This document shows positions 12,438-23,757 of a stretch of 64,000 nt of DNA, one piece after another. The notes beneath the pieces are model-generated. The model ran no database searches and was not told where the DNA came from. It worked only from the letters and a program-made list of their open reading frames with translations. Made by a program: the position numbers and the translations under genes. Within the stretch, counting starts at the first letter, position 1. Each line of letters opens with the position of its first letter. This DNA comes from Tenrec ecaudatus (lineage: Eukaryota > Chordata > Mammalia > Afrosoricida > Tenrecidae), in contig NC_134542.1 in the NCBI RefSeq assembly GCF_050624435.1, forward strand, positions 111,273,677 to 111,337,676, written 5' to 3'.

Positions 12438-12716
12438 AGGAGGGGCCTGTTTTTCTCTTGAAGAATGTCTACTCTACGCTTTGGACATGAGGTGCCAGGA
12501 GAGACTAACCCCTCAAGATGGACATCATGCTTGGGAAAGCAGAGGGGAGCGCAAAAAAGGCAGGCTCTCCATGAGATGCACTGGCATCGTGCTTGCAACA
12601 ATGAGCTCAGCGTGTGAGCAGTGGTAATGGTGGTACGGGACCGGCACTGTTTCACTACATTGTGCATGGGGCCGCTATGGGTCGGAACCAACCTGATGGC
12701 ATCTAACAACAACAAC
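12438..12716 (+). mobile_element. RTE/BovB-type LINE 3' end
   Basis: Sense 3' terminus of the RTE family. The blocks ctttggacatgaggtgccag, gatggacatcatgcttggg and cttgcaacaatgagctca match 10,930-11,080 and 22,120-22,240. It ends gggccgctatgggtcggaac, cgacctgat-type block, then a (caa)n tail at about 12,702-12,716. The final ~60 bp closely resemble the tail of the SINEs in this window. Confidence 0.85.
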
Positions 12717-12753
12717 ATGTTTAAATAAAACTTTTGCTTAGCTCTTTGCTGCG

Positions 12754-12775
12754 GTGTGTGTGTGTGTGTGTGTGT
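12754..12775. repeat. (TG)n microsatellite
   Basis: About ten TG units, with a partly matching (CA)n block shortly downstream (12,781-12,795). Confidence 0.95.
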
Positions 12776-12959
12776 TTGTGCACACTGCACACACATGTAT
12801 GTATTCTCTTCTGAAACCATGACAAAGTGCTTGAAGGGGGACATTTCAGTACACTGGGAGGAAAATGAGCCAAGTGCTCGAATGAGGAGTTGACTTTCTT
12901 CTGCAGAATTGCTCATCACAGTGCCAACATTGAACTTTTCTCCATGGTCGATTTTTCAG

Positions 12960-13142
12960 AAGTTACCTTTTGGGTGGCTAACCACAGGGTCGATGGTTTG
13001 AAATGACCAGCCAAACTGGCAGAGAAAGATGAGGCTTTCTACTTCCCTATAAAAGAGTTATCGTCTCGGAAGTCCAGACAAACAGTTACATCCTGTCCTA
13101 TAGGGTTGCTACTCAGAATGGACGGGAAGGCAGTGAGGGAGG
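12960..13142 (+). mobile_element. Afrotherian tRNA-derived SINE, diverged
   Basis: The head block ggtggctaaccacagggtcg and the body ttctacttccctataaaag / catcctgtcctatagggttg are clear. The tail has lost two to three bases around 'gctactcagaatgg'. Confidence 0.8.
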
Positions 13143-13690
13143 TATAAAGAGGTAACCATAGATCTTTGTTTCCAGTGAGTCACTTGGTGGCCGTGAACCT
13201 CTAGTCTTTTAGTCTTTTGATTAGCAGCCAAGTGAAGTAATCATTTGCTAGAATATTAGGGGAAAAATTATTTCTAAAATCATTTTAATGCTAAACATAT
13301 CAGCAACAAATATAAACTTAACTTTTGTCATTTATAATACAATCAGAATTAAAACTCTCTAATCCAACCATTGAAAGATTCGAGAGATGTTTGCACTAAA
13401 AAAAAAAGAACAACAAAAACAAAAACCTAACAGAAAGCATAGGAAAAGTAAATTTAGACACCCGTACGCATGCACGAGACCATACTAAGAAGACCTAGAT
13501 GCACAGAAGGTGCTGGACAGTGCCATGGTGAGAGTTTGGAATGTTAGCATTACAACATATTTCCCAGCATATTTATCTGTCAATGTAATGTATCCTTCAT
13601 CAAAGTGCTTAAAAGTTTTCTTGGAAATTGATGGCTTGATTGAAAACTTACAGTGAAAGACAGGGGGCTAGGAACAGGCAACCAAACAGC
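13143..13690. other. Unassigned interval
   Basis: An A-rich run (13,400-13,425) and no recognised family. Confidence 0.45.
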
Positions 13691-13696
13691 CAGACT

Positions 13697-13862
13697 TGCA
13701 GACGCTGAGTCAAGGCAGACGCATAGTGACCCTTGTGGGATTTGGAGACTGTCACAGTTGACAGCAGATGAACGTTCAGCATTTCTACTGCAGAACGAAC
13801 GGTTGGGGGTTTCAATCTGCTGTCTATGCAGGTCCATAGCCCAAGGCATCAGCGGGCTCCCC
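13697..13862 (-). mobile_element. Afrotherian tRNA-derived SINE, antisense
   Basis: Reverse-orientation copy: tail at left (gacgctgagtcaaggcagac, gcatagtgacccttgtggga), head at right (gggggtttcaatctgctg). A long open frame running through it (13,653-14,300) is accidental. Confidence 0.7.
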
Positions 13863-13984
13863 GAGAAGCCAGTACTTCAGAAAGCAGATGATAACTGGCA
13901 TAACTGGCGACAGTGTTACAGACAGACATTAGTAAGTGTTGCTGAGCAGGTAGAGCACCGGGAAGACCCCCACATGCTTCCTTT

Positions 13985-14450
13985 GAAACTGGTGAGTGCT
14001 GTTTGGGAATCTAGAGGTAAATTATGCCCCAGCTTTTTCACTCCTAAGTATTTATCCACCAGCAATATTGTTCATATATTCAGAAAACACGCACAAAAGA
14101 TGGCTCACACCACCACTCATTGTAGACTACACACAAAATGGGAACAATGCTGGAAGAACCCACAAATAAACCTCACAAGTATAATGTTAGCAGAAAGACA
14201 AAATAGGCAGACACAAGAAAACATTTTCGATAATGAATTGCATTTACCTAAGTTTCAAAAGCAGACCAAATTAACCTGTGAGGATGATGGTCACTTTTAG
14301 GTGGATGGGGAATGGGAAGAGCTGGGAGGGGTTCTTCTGGGCAGGTTCCACATCTTGGTGTCAGTGCTGGGCACACGGGTCCATTTGCTTTGAGGGAGTC
14401 TATAAAGCTTTAAGTTGAATTTCAGCACTTTTCTCTATCGTGTAATGTTT
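13985..14450 (+). mobile_element. Old L1 fragment, ORF2 end and 3' UTR (tentative)
   Basis: The block ttcactcctaagtatttatc followed by 'caccagcaatattgttcatatattc' has the order of the last part of mammalian L1 ORF2. The text after 14,280 (gaggatgatggtcacttt, ctataaagctttaagttg) is like an ancient L1 3' UTR. It is strongly diverged and does not match the younger L1 3' module used elsewhere here. Confidence 0.4.
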
Positions 14451-14709
14451 TATTAACTGTAAAAGCAAAGATGAGGGGCAAATGACACACCCCTTTCTCT
14501 TCGTGTCTCCGTTATGCTCTTGGGAAGGTGATGGTGAGGAGTGGGTGTAAGAGCAGTTTCCATGAGATAGCAGTATGGAAACTCCTTTCGCAGGGTGGAA
14601 GAGTAATAATCCGGAGGAGCGTGAGTCTTCGATGGCATGAACCTGCTATGTCAGTCCTACACTGACTTCTCTTACATAAGATAGAGACGTTAGCTTGTTA
14701 TGTACCAAT

Positions 14710-14858
14710 CCAGTCCACTGCCATCTGGTTAATTCCAATTCATCGTGACCCTACATGACAGAATAGAGCCGCTCCTTAGTGTTCTCAAGATTGTAAATCT
14801 TTATGGGAGCAGACAGCTGGTAGGTTTGAACCACTGACCTTATTAGCACCACCAAAAT
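14710..14858 (-). mobile_element. Afrotherian tRNA-derived SINE, antisense
   Basis: From left: tccactgccatctggttaat, attcatcgtgaccctacatg, acagaatagagccgctcc, then ggtttgaaccactgacctt. The tRNA-like head is cut short at about 14,858. Confidence 0.8.
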
Positions 14859-15019
14859 TTACTCACCACGCCCCAAGTCCTTCTTATCTGGTTATATAGC
14901 ACTTAGGAAATCAGTGTTTGATGTTCCTGAGAAGTGGGGAACTTGACAACATCGGTGACTGTGTTGCAGGAGAGACTAGCTTAGGTACTTCTGCTTTGTA
15001 AAGGAATGGTGGCGTCCTG

Positions 15020-15186
15020 GTTAGGTTCTGTCAAATCTGTGCTGACCCAGAAGGACACACAGTCCAGTCCTGCGCTAATCTCACAACAGTTCTTATGCTT
15101 AAGCCTGTTGTTTTAGGCACTGTGTCGATGCGTTCCATTGAAGATCTGCTTTTTCACTGCCCCTCTACTTTACAAAAGAGTGATAA
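15020..15186 (-). mobile_element. RTE/BovB-type LINE 3' end, antisense
   Basis: The reverse complement of 15,070-15,185 matches the sense RTE 3' end at 10,980-11,110. The blocks tcttatgcttaagcctgttg, actgtgtcgatgcgttcc and cccctctactttacaaaag are the complements of the 'aagcataag', 'gattgacac' and 'gtagaggggc' blocks. Confidence 0.7.
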
Positions 15187-16831
15187 TAGGAATTTTTACA
15201 AGCAAACCATTTTGAAGGTTAACTGAAATATTTCTCCCATGTGAGATAGAATTCCCCAAATAGATTAATGGGTAAGATGTAGATTTAATTATTTTCTCAT
15301 GTATATTAATAAAAGTGGTAAAATGCATTTTATTAATTGCATTTTACACCCCTACAGTTCTTTGGAGGAAGCTTTCTCATCAGCATTCTTTATTAAGAAG
15401 AATGATGACTTTTCTGCTAAAGTTAAGGTAACTCTAGCTTTAGTGAACATCTCTTAGCACCTTAATGAATAATATGTGTGCATTAGCAAACATGATTCAG
15501 AGACAAAATCAAATAAAACAGGCTTGGATATTCATAAACTCTGACACTGCTAAGCTTTCAGTATTGCTTTATAATGAATTGCCTGTGTTACATGCCTTCC
15601 ACCAGGAAAGTAAGGGCTCTACTGTAGCTTGAATGCAGTGAAATACAGTTTAGGAGAAAGTAACCATAATTAAGAACTCTCACAAATCCATAAGGATTCT
15701 AATCAAACTATGACTCTCTAATCATCAGCTGTGTACATGCAATGTTGATTGAAACCGTCCAACCTTTGATCATGTTCTTCTGCACACTGTGGTGTATGTA
15801 TTGATCCCATAATTTAAAAATAATAATCTACCCTCTGCTGCCCTCAATCATCTGTTCTTTTAATTATGGGACAGTAATAGAATATTCCTTCCATAAAGGT
15901 CACTTTGAAAGTCTCAAACTGAGGAGTTTGCAATGGTTATTATTTCTTTAAAAAGGAGCAGATGGAATAAAACAGAAAAAAAAAACAGAAAGAAAGAATA
16001 AAACAATAACTGGATACAGGTCTTGGTAGGTCTGTGGACTTATTTATTCCTATAAATCTTCCCTCATTAGTGGATATCTCACCTTTTCAACGCTTTCTGT
16101 CAATAATCGTTTCCCGCCGGCCCTAACTGCTGTCCTTCACATCCTCCCTGACTGTGAGAATTGTTTATGCTGGCCATCGACTTTTCACACCTGCCATTCA
16201 ACGTTGAATTACAATCTGGTTTATTTCCCGACCACTTGCTGAACGCTAAACTTGCTAAAATCCTCTCTAAACACTTTGTTACTAAGTACCACGGACACTT
16301 GGCAGTCTGGCCTCCTTTGCAATCGGAAGTGTTGGGTAAAATGAATGCTCATTCTGGTGCAGTCACTGTTCCATTGACACCTTGAGGTTGAGCTTTACTA
16401 CACTGGGCTACTACAAATTATTATTTCAATGGGATTTTTCTTTTAATTCTCATATCAGTTCTTCCTCAACCCATCTCCTGTTAACTTTTTCTTAGTTTTT
16501 CACAGTCCTGTACCAAGTAATTTTGTGACCTGATCATGGACAGACTCCTAGAAATAACTTCCTCAATTTTATTGCTTCACTGAGTTTAAGCCACTAACTT
16601 CGTAGTCGAGCTTCTCACGCGGCTTTCCTTTACCTGTTCCATAATGCTGTCTATACACGGTTTACTATGTTAGTCAAAACTAACTGAATGTGCACCTGGT
16701 ATTTCTGGGGCTATTCTGGATAGTGCAAATGTGTAGTAACATGCTTAGCCTATAACATGGTTTTCATATGTATATTTGGTTTACCCTAAACCATGACTTT
16801 GTTGCATTCATGAATTCTCTGTGCAGGAAAG
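15187..16831. other. Unassigned interval
   Basis: AT-rich DNA with no recognised repeat. An A-rich purine run (15,967-16,005) could be the tail of an unidentified retroposon. A 74-codon frame at 16,161-16,385 shows no domain signature. Confidence 0.45.
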
Positions 16832-17030
16832 GAGTCCTGGAGTCATCGTGGATTGCAGGTTGGGCTGTTAACTGCCAGGTTGGCTTTCAAACCCATTAGC
16901 CACCTCATGGGTTACAAAAGATGAGGCAGTCTGCTCAGGTCGATGTGTTCCACTTCAGAAACTCAAAGAGGCATTTGTGAAGTGGTACGATTGACCACGA
17001 TGAATAAAAATTGATGTGATGACAGGGGGC
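16832..17030 (+). mobile_element. Afrotherian tRNA-derived SINE, highly diverged
   Basis: The head is recognisable (agtcctggagtcatcgtgg, gttaactgccaggttggc) and so is the body (agaaactcaaagaggca). The tail (gatgaataaaaattgatgtg) is far from consensus, which suggests an old insertion. Confidence 0.65.
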
Positions 17031-18286
17031 TGCTTTGTTTTTGTTTAGTGCTCAACACCATAGCAGGTGCCGTTGGGCACACAATATGTTTCTGACTAAA
17101 TACATAAATGGATCGTCATCCGACGTGACTCTGCTACAATCTTATTTTTGTCAAATCGTCCACAGCTTGATGGTGTAGTCATTATCTCAAGCTACAGCGA
17201 TATCCTCCCTGTACCTTAATAGGAAAGTTAAAATGATCCTCATTGAATCAATGTATAGTGGCTTTCTCACACCCACATTGACTCCTAGTAGAACCTTGAA
17301 TATAAGGCTGTGTGCCACGCAATTAAATAACTCCGATGTCTTTTAAAACAGCTTTACAGCAGGAGTCGGTAATTATTTAAAACTCTTCAAAATGTGGGTG
17401 TAGACCAATTTAGTAAGCCAGGATTTTACAACTTAATTGGGCTCAATGCATAGAAACAAGTCCTAAGCCCCTTTCCAGCAGCTGTTAGCTGATTAAGGAG
17501 TCATATGGATATCATTTGCATTGTGGAAATGGTGTTTCTTATAGCACCAAATGGCATCCAACTTTATGACTGTCAGACATTTTTTTTATTGTTTTCCCCA
17601 CAGGAAACATTATACGTATCAAAATAAATACCCTGGCTTCCACATCTCACTGTTAAACAGAAAACAAAGTGTAGATTTACTATAATTGTCTAACAATTGT
17701 TTCTTCATTATTTACCTGCCTTGTGTGATTTAGCTTTAGCTTACCTTTTCCTTGAGAAATACAAGTTCCCTGCACTCTCGTCACGATGTTCTCATAAACA
17801 TGAGGGGAAATATTTTGTGGGTGATGTGTTAAATGCCATTGGTGAGCATTCACTGGCATACGTTTAGGCTTACAAGGGACAGGATTAAAGTTGTAGAATA
17901 AGAATGAATAAAGTCCTTCTTCCTAAATATACCCGAAACCTATTCACTTTCTTCTGTCTGTGTTGCCACTTTCTAGGCACAGAGCAATGTAAATTCCTAC
18001 CTGGGCAATTGTCCTAGCTTGTTAACTCGTCTCACCAATTCTCATTCTCTCAAAATCTACGAATCACAACATGCTTTTAAAAACATTCCCTCTTCTTGGA
18101 GAAAATGAAATAACATGGTCCACAGACTAAACTCCAAGCTTTTGCAGGAGGTTCAGATTGCTGTTTTGCTCTGTTGTGCCTCCCTTTTTGATGTCTTCTT
18201 GTTCCCTCTGGCTGAAGACTTGCCAGGTTGACATTTTTTTTTTTCTTCCAGATTCACAAAATTTCCAGACCCTTTTCTATTTCAGG
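17031..18286. other. Unassigned interval
   Basis: No gene, RNA or family I can name. A poly-T stretch (17,581-17,590) is present. Confidence 0.45.
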
Positions 18287-18288
18287 AC

Positions 18289-18440
18289 TTAAAAAAAATC
18301 ATTTTATTGTGGCTCGTACAACTCTTATCACAATCCATACATACATCAATTAAGTAAAGCATCCTTATACATTCATTGCTCTCATCATTCTCAAAATTCG
18401 CCTTCCGCTCGAGTTCCTGGAATCAGCTCCTCATTTTTAA
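18289..18440 (-). mobile_element. L1 3'-UTR end, very short
   Basis: From left, the antisense tail/poly-A signal (tcattttattgtggctc), gtacaactcttatcacaatc, catacatacatcaattaag, ctctcatcattctcaaaatt. Only the last ~150 bp of the element was inserted. Confidence 0.85.
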
Positions 18441-18554
18441 GTACGTCTTTCTGTCTGCCCTTTTGTTTAGAATCTTCTCTTCTGACCACTCCGACCAATT
18501 TGGCCAACTGATAGTAATTTTAATTTTTTTTAATTTCAGCCTAACTATCACATA

Positions 18555-18742
18555 CTCAGGGAGCCCTGGTGGCACCATAGCTAAGCACTTGCCTGTTACC
18601 TAATAAGTCAGTGGTTCTGAGTCCCCAGTCACTCTGGGAGAGAATGATTTGACAGTCTAACTCCTGATAGATTACCATTATGCACACTTATGGGGCAGTT
18701 CTACTCTGTGCTATAGGGTCTCTCTCAACTCAACCTAAATGG
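18555..18742 (+). mobile_element. Afrotherian tRNA-derived SINE
   Basis: The head gggagccctggtggcacc is the closest to the expected 5' start of any copy here. The body ggggcagttctactctgtg and ctatagggtctctctcaact are present; the far tail is degraded. Confidence 0.85.
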
Positions 18743-19102
18743 GTTATTTGTTTATTATTTTGATTTGTTTGTTTTTTATTTGCTTTATTCTATCATGAAT
18801 GCAATAATATTCCTATTCCTAAAGAAAAGGCCCAATCATCCTTTACTTACTCTAATATAAACCCTGCAACTACCCAGGCAGTGAGAAAGAAGTTTTGTGA
18901 GACAGGATCATATATTTAAACATTAATATAAAAGGTTTGCTACCAGTTAAATCCTATTTTAAGTCATCAGATCTAAAAATTCCTTGAAAGAAAACATGAC
19001 AAACATTTCCAAGCACCTGGACATACATGTTTCCATGATGCAAACTTGTTCTGATCATTTCAGTTAAAATTGGTCTACAAGTTGTTTTTTCATGTATTTT
19101 AC

Positions 19103-19192
19103 AGGAGTCCTGGCAACATCGTGGGTTATGCATTAAACTGCTAACCACAAAGTCAGTACTTCTAACTCACCAGCTGCTACACATGAGACAGA
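19103..19192 (+). mobile_element. SINE 5' half, cut by an L1 insertion
   Basis: aggagtcctggcaacatcgt, gctaaccacaaagtcagtac and actcaccagctgctacacat form the SINE head. The sequence passes directly into L1 3'-UTR text at about 19,190, and I do not find the missing SINE tail after the L1. Confidence 0.7.
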
Positions 19193-20036
19193 TGAAGCTA
19201 TGGTGAAGAAAGCTGATGGTGCCTGGCTATCAAAAGATAAATTGTCTAGGGTCTAAAAGGCTTGAAGTTAAGAAGTAGCCATCTAATTGAGAAACAACAA
19301 AGCCCACATGGAAGAAGCACACCAGCCTGTGTGATCATGAGGTGTCAATGAGATCAGGTATCAGGCATCTAAGACCCATACCAAGCTAATACCCAATGTG
19401 TTTGTGTGGGGGTGGGGAGAGTGGAGACCCAAAGTCCATCTGTAGGCAATTGGACATCCCCTCACAAGTGTCACAAGGAAGAGATGAGCCAGCCAGGGTG
19501 CAATATAGCACTGATGAAACACACAACTTTCCTCCACTTCTTTAATGCTTCCTTCCCCCCACTAATATGACCTCAATTCTACCTCACAAATTGGATTAGA
19601 CCAGAACATGCACACTACTACAGATAAGAGCCCACAACACAGAGAGTCCAGATTAGATATACACCTTAGGGCCAACAATGAGAATAGAGATAATAGGAGG
19701 ATAGGGAAAGGTGGGGGAGAAAGGTGAATTGATCACATGGATCAACATATAACCCCCTCCCTGGGGGACAAACAACAGAAAAGTGGGTGATTGGTGACAG
19801 AGGATGATGTAAGATATGAAAATATTATCTATAACTTATCAAGGGTTCATGAGGGAGGGCGGGCAAGGGAGAGAGGGGAAAATGAGGAGCTGATATCAAG
19901 GACTCAAGTAGAAAGAAAATGCTTTGAAAATGATGATGATGGCAGCATATATACAAATGTGCTTCACACAATGGATGAATGTATGGATTATGTTAAGAGA
20001 TGTAAGAGCCCCCAATAAAAGTATTTTATAAAAAAT
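19193..20036 (+). mobile_element. L1 3' UTR, 5'-truncated (about 840 bp)
   Basis: Landmarks in order: gaagaaagctgatggtgcct, gtctagggtctaaaaggc, acaaagcccacatggaagaa, acccaaagtccatctgtagg, ctgatgaaacacacaactt, ctaatatgacctcaattcta, gatcacatggatcaacat, the purine tract (19,850-19,890), gtgcttcacacaatggatg, then caataaaagtattttata. It is a contiguous match to the minus-strand 3' UTR at 25.9 kb and to 61.9-62.8 kb. Confidence 0.9.
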
Positions 20037-20884
20037 TAAAAATCTTGTATTCCTAAATATTTTGCATTGTTGCTTTACTAACATTAGTTTTTTTGTCTGT
20101 TCTTTTGAAAAATGTCTCTTTGATATATGGATGTAATTACTTAAATCAACTAAACAATGAAGTAGGCCACTTGTAAAAACTTAAATGATTAAAAACTACA
20201 CGGTTTAGAGAAAGGCCTAAAAAAGTATGTAATAAATACAGTATATACATGAATTTACATTTTAAGTATCTAATAGGAAATATTTATATTCTAAGTTTAT
20301 AAACATTTCTTCCATGAATAATTAAAGTGTTATCAACTTAATATATAAAGAATTAATGTGTCATCAACACAATGTGAATTATTTTAAATTCAACCTTAAA
20401 TTCATTTTCTTACTCTGTTCTTAAATGTACAATTTATTTCTTTTGAAATAATGAATGAAAGTAACTAGTCTAAATATTATTAATTTTGAGCAAACGTATA
20501 AAATAGCAATATATTGTGAATATAATTTGTATCTAAAAGCTTCAGGGATAAATATTCTAAGATGGAAAAAAAGATGGTGAGGACACAAATACTTGTATTT
20601 ATTTCACCTAAATTGTTCTCCTACATAATTGACATTTCTGACTCATTGATCTATCACGGTATGAAGATATTTTGTGATTAATCAATAATGCTTACTTCAC
20701 ATCATAACACATTCATTTAATACCAATTGATCCACACAAAGGCTCCAAATATTACTAAAGAGAAAGAGAGTGTGAACATAAAATACAACACAGCACTCTA
20801 CATGACATTACAAAATAAAAATTTTCCTGAATAGCATTCTCAATTCTCAATTCCACATTCAGTTTCCATGCTATTATTGCATCC
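20037..20884. other. Unassigned very AT-rich interval
   Basis: No recognisable repeat or gene. Base composition is markedly A+T. Confidence 0.5.
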
Positions 20885-22345
20885 ACTGGGTCTATCTGTT
20901 CAACAAAGTATCTCCCCCACGACAGGGCCACAACTGAAGGATTCCGTAGGCAAAATATTGAACCATGCAGAAAGCATCAAGAAGTTCAAGGAATACACAG
21001 TCATTGGGGAAAATATTCAGAAGACAATGAAGTAGGAATAATATCATTTATAACATCAGATGGATTTTGGCTAAAAAATGTTTACTTAGGTTTTATTAAC
21101 TATGAAAAAGCATGGCAAATTATGGGTAATTCTCAGAAGAATAAGCATTCTAGAACATTTCATTATATACAGGCAGAACCTATACATGGACCAAGTTGTG
21201 GCTGTTTTCAACAAAACAAGGCAAAATTCAGAAATTTTTGTGTCACAGTTGTATTCTTTCTCCATACTTACTTGATCTTTATGATGGGCAAGTAATCCAA
21301 GAAGCTGGACCATATGAAGGAGATAATTACATTATGATTGGAGAAAGGCTTACTAACAACCTATAATATGGAGAAAATCCACTTTGCTTACTGAAACCCA
21401 AGAGCACTTGAAACACTTTCAGATGAAATTTTTAAAATTGCAGCCTTCATTATGGATTGCAGTTCAATGTGATGGAAACCAAAATCCACACAAATGGACT
21501 AATAAATAAGATTATGATAAACAGAGACAAGACTAAAGTTTCGAAAGATGTTGCCTTGTTTGTACCCGCAAGCAGTGCTCATGGAAGCAGCAGTGAAGAA
21601 AACAAAAGACATATTGCGTTTGGAAAATCCATTCCATAAGACAACTTTGAAGTGTTGAAGACCAAGTACGTCAGTTTGAAGACTAAGGTACACTTGACCC
21701 GAGCCGTACCCTTGAACCAGGCCGTGGTATTTTTCAGTTGCCTCATATGCATGTGAAAGCTGAACAATGAATAAGGAGAATCACAGAAAATTTAGAATGT
21801 GGGAGAAAAATATTGACAGTATTTTGAACTCCTAGAAAAACAAACATGCATATATAACAGCTTTAGTAACAATATAGAAAGTAAGTAAAAAGAATTTTAA
21901 AAATAGCCTAAATAGGGAAATCTTGCTTATGCTTATCCTAATTTTTATTGGGTGAAGATTGAATAAGGATAAACGAAAAAGAGTAAATGCATTTGAATTT
22001 GGTGCTAGCTAAGAATATTAAAAGCACCATGAATTTCCAGGAGAACAAACAAATATATCTTATTAGAAATATAGTCAGAATGCTCCTTATAAGTAAGGAT
22101 GGCAACGCTTCATCTTATTTACATTTGGCATGTTATGAGAGACTATTCCCTGGGGAAGGACATCATGCTCATGGAGTAGAGGCTTCAGAGAAAAAGAGGA
22201 AGTTTCTTAGTTGAACAGATAGACACAGCGGATGCAACAATAGGCTCAAACAAAACAATGGTGAAAATGGCCAAAACCCAAATGTATTTGGTTCTTTTAA
22301 AATTAGGTTAGTGAACCAACTCAAAGGTGCCGAACAACAAGAACA
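20885..22345 (+). mobile_element. RTE/BovB-type LINE, RT to 3' end
   Basis: 20,960-21,010 (gaaccatgcagaaagcatc...ggggaaaatattc) is the pre-RT region. 21,085-21,110 reads 'GFINYEKAW', the remnant of RT motif A, where the catalytic Asp is expected near the Asn/Tyr pair and is mutated. 21,240-21,300 and 21,500-21,690 are palm/thumb relics. 22,000-22,345 is the 3' end (ggacatcatgctcatggag, cgccgaacaacaagaa-type terminus). Frames are fully broken and part of the 5' half is lost. Confidence 0.8.
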
Positions 22346-22548
22346 TAGGAAAGGTACCTTCCCCTCCCCACCATCCCTCATCCCAAATGTTGAAGAATGT
22401 TAAGTTGAACTTTGACTTAAAAAAATGCCTGATTTTGTTTGTCAAGTATTTCATTTATTAGAATGAACATCATATAATAAAAGCTGATATGCATTTTTGT
22501 CAGTCTATTACTTGTTTCTATTTTTTCTTTTGCACCTAGCTATTAAAC
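22346..22548. other. Unassigned spacer
   Basis: No recognised family. It supplies the taaac target site of the LTR that follows. Confidence 0.5.
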
Positions 22549-22954
22549 TGTGTTAGTCTGGGCTGACTAAAGAAACAAATCCAGAGATACTCATATGTGT
22601 GTAGGAAAGAGCGTTATATCAAAGAGCAATTGTATATTGAATAAACAGCCTGGCCCAGTGCAGATCAAGTCCATAATTCCAATATTACCCCACATGTATG
22701 ATACTAGCCCAAAGATTCCTCTTTAAACTCACACAGCACATGCAATGATGCCAAACACAGGAAGATCACCGGCCAATGGATGGAAAGTCTTGTGGATCCA
22801 ATGGCGGTGGAAGCATCTCCAGGGCTCTGGCTGCCATGTAGCTTGTCAACAGGAATGTGAAGCAAGAGAGAAGAGAGGAAGTTCTCAGAATACAGTCTAG
22901 ACTCCAACCCTTCATTCTTTTATCAAGTTGACATGGAATTTTGTAACTACCACA
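22549..22954 (-). mobile_element. Solo LTR, ERV-L type, perfect 5-bp duplication
   Basis: The given strand starts TGTGTTAGTCTGG and ends ...AACTACCACA, so the limits are TG...CA. The flanks are taaac at 22,544-22,548 and taaac at 22,955-22,959, an exact 5-bp target duplication. The orientation is minus, because the block ctctggatttgtttctttag, in reverse, is the 3' end of the LTRs at 1.9 and 40.9 kb. The same subfamily recurs at 53,673 and 57,130 (shared aagaaacaaatccagag, gatcaagtccataa, agggctctggctgcca). Length is 406 bp. Confidence 0.9.
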
Positions 22955-22982
22955 TAAACTATCCTTTGCCAAGCAAAAAGAG

Positions 22983-23172
22983 TGCTGGTGGGGTAGTGGG
23001 ATTCTCATTGGACTGTTAACTGCAAGGTCATTAGTTCGAATTCACCAGTTGCTCTGCAAGAGAAATATGAAGCTTTCTACTCCCATAAAGACATATAGTC
23101 TCAGGGACAGTTCTGTTCTGATGGATAAAGTCACTAGGTATCAGAATCAACTGAATGTCAGTGAATTTTGAT
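22983..23172 (+). mobile_element. Afrotherian tRNA-derived SINE
   Basis: gctggtggggtagtgggatt and gttcgaattcaccagttgct keep an intact B-box-like segment (GTTCGAATTC). The tail ggtatcagaatcaactgaat and gtcagtg is present. It sits 28 bp to the right of the LTR. Confidence 0.85.
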
Positions 23173-23640
23173 TTACCAAAAATAACAAATATGAAATATT
23201 TTAAACTGTAATTTTAGTGGTAAACCTAGGTTATGTTTTATTTTTTATGTTTTCTTCCTCATTTGAAGACTTGCTCTTAAGTGAATCCACATGCATCAAA
23301 TAAAGTAGACATATATAATTCTGAGGCCCATTTATTTTTACTCTGAATATGTTTCCAAAAGTCTATCATGCTCTCATACAAAACTGAAGTTTTTGACAGA
23401 CAGAGTTTAAAATTAATAAAAATGTATGTGAAGCATGGGAGCTACTTGTTAATAAGCTTTAGAACCCAGTAAATTATGAGTATCAGAAGGAAAAATTCAA
23501 GAAGATCCTCACAGAGGTTGGATTAACTCAATAGGAACTATCTTTTCAATGGAAACGAAATAAAGTTGGGGAAACTTGGGGTACCTATATGACTGTTTCA
23601 TTATCTTTTCATTTGCTTTTGTAATCGTTTCTGGGCTATT
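23173..23640. other. Unassigned interval
   Basis: Nothing recognised. Confidence 0.45.
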
Positions 23641-23644
23641 GATT

Positions 23645-23757
23645 CCACTGCCATTGAACTGAGGCTAACTCATGCAAACCCTGGAGGAAAGCTAGAATTA
23701 CTCCTGTGGGATTCTGAGATAACAGCTCTTTAGCAGAGTAGAAAGTCTAACAATTAC
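23645..23757 (-). mobile_element. Partial afrotherian SINE, antisense
   Basis: The antisense tail cactgccattgaactgaggc, then gctagaattactcctgtggg and ctctttagcagagtagaaag. It lacks the tRNA-like head. Confidence 0.65.

Noticed and set aside
12413-12919. 168-codon minus-strand frame
   Set aside because: Antisense of an RTE 3' end plus a (CA)n run, giving a T-H repeat peptide.
13653-14300. 215-codon open frame on the plus strand
   Set aside because: It crosses an antisense SINE and an old L1-like fragment; no domain, no codon signature.
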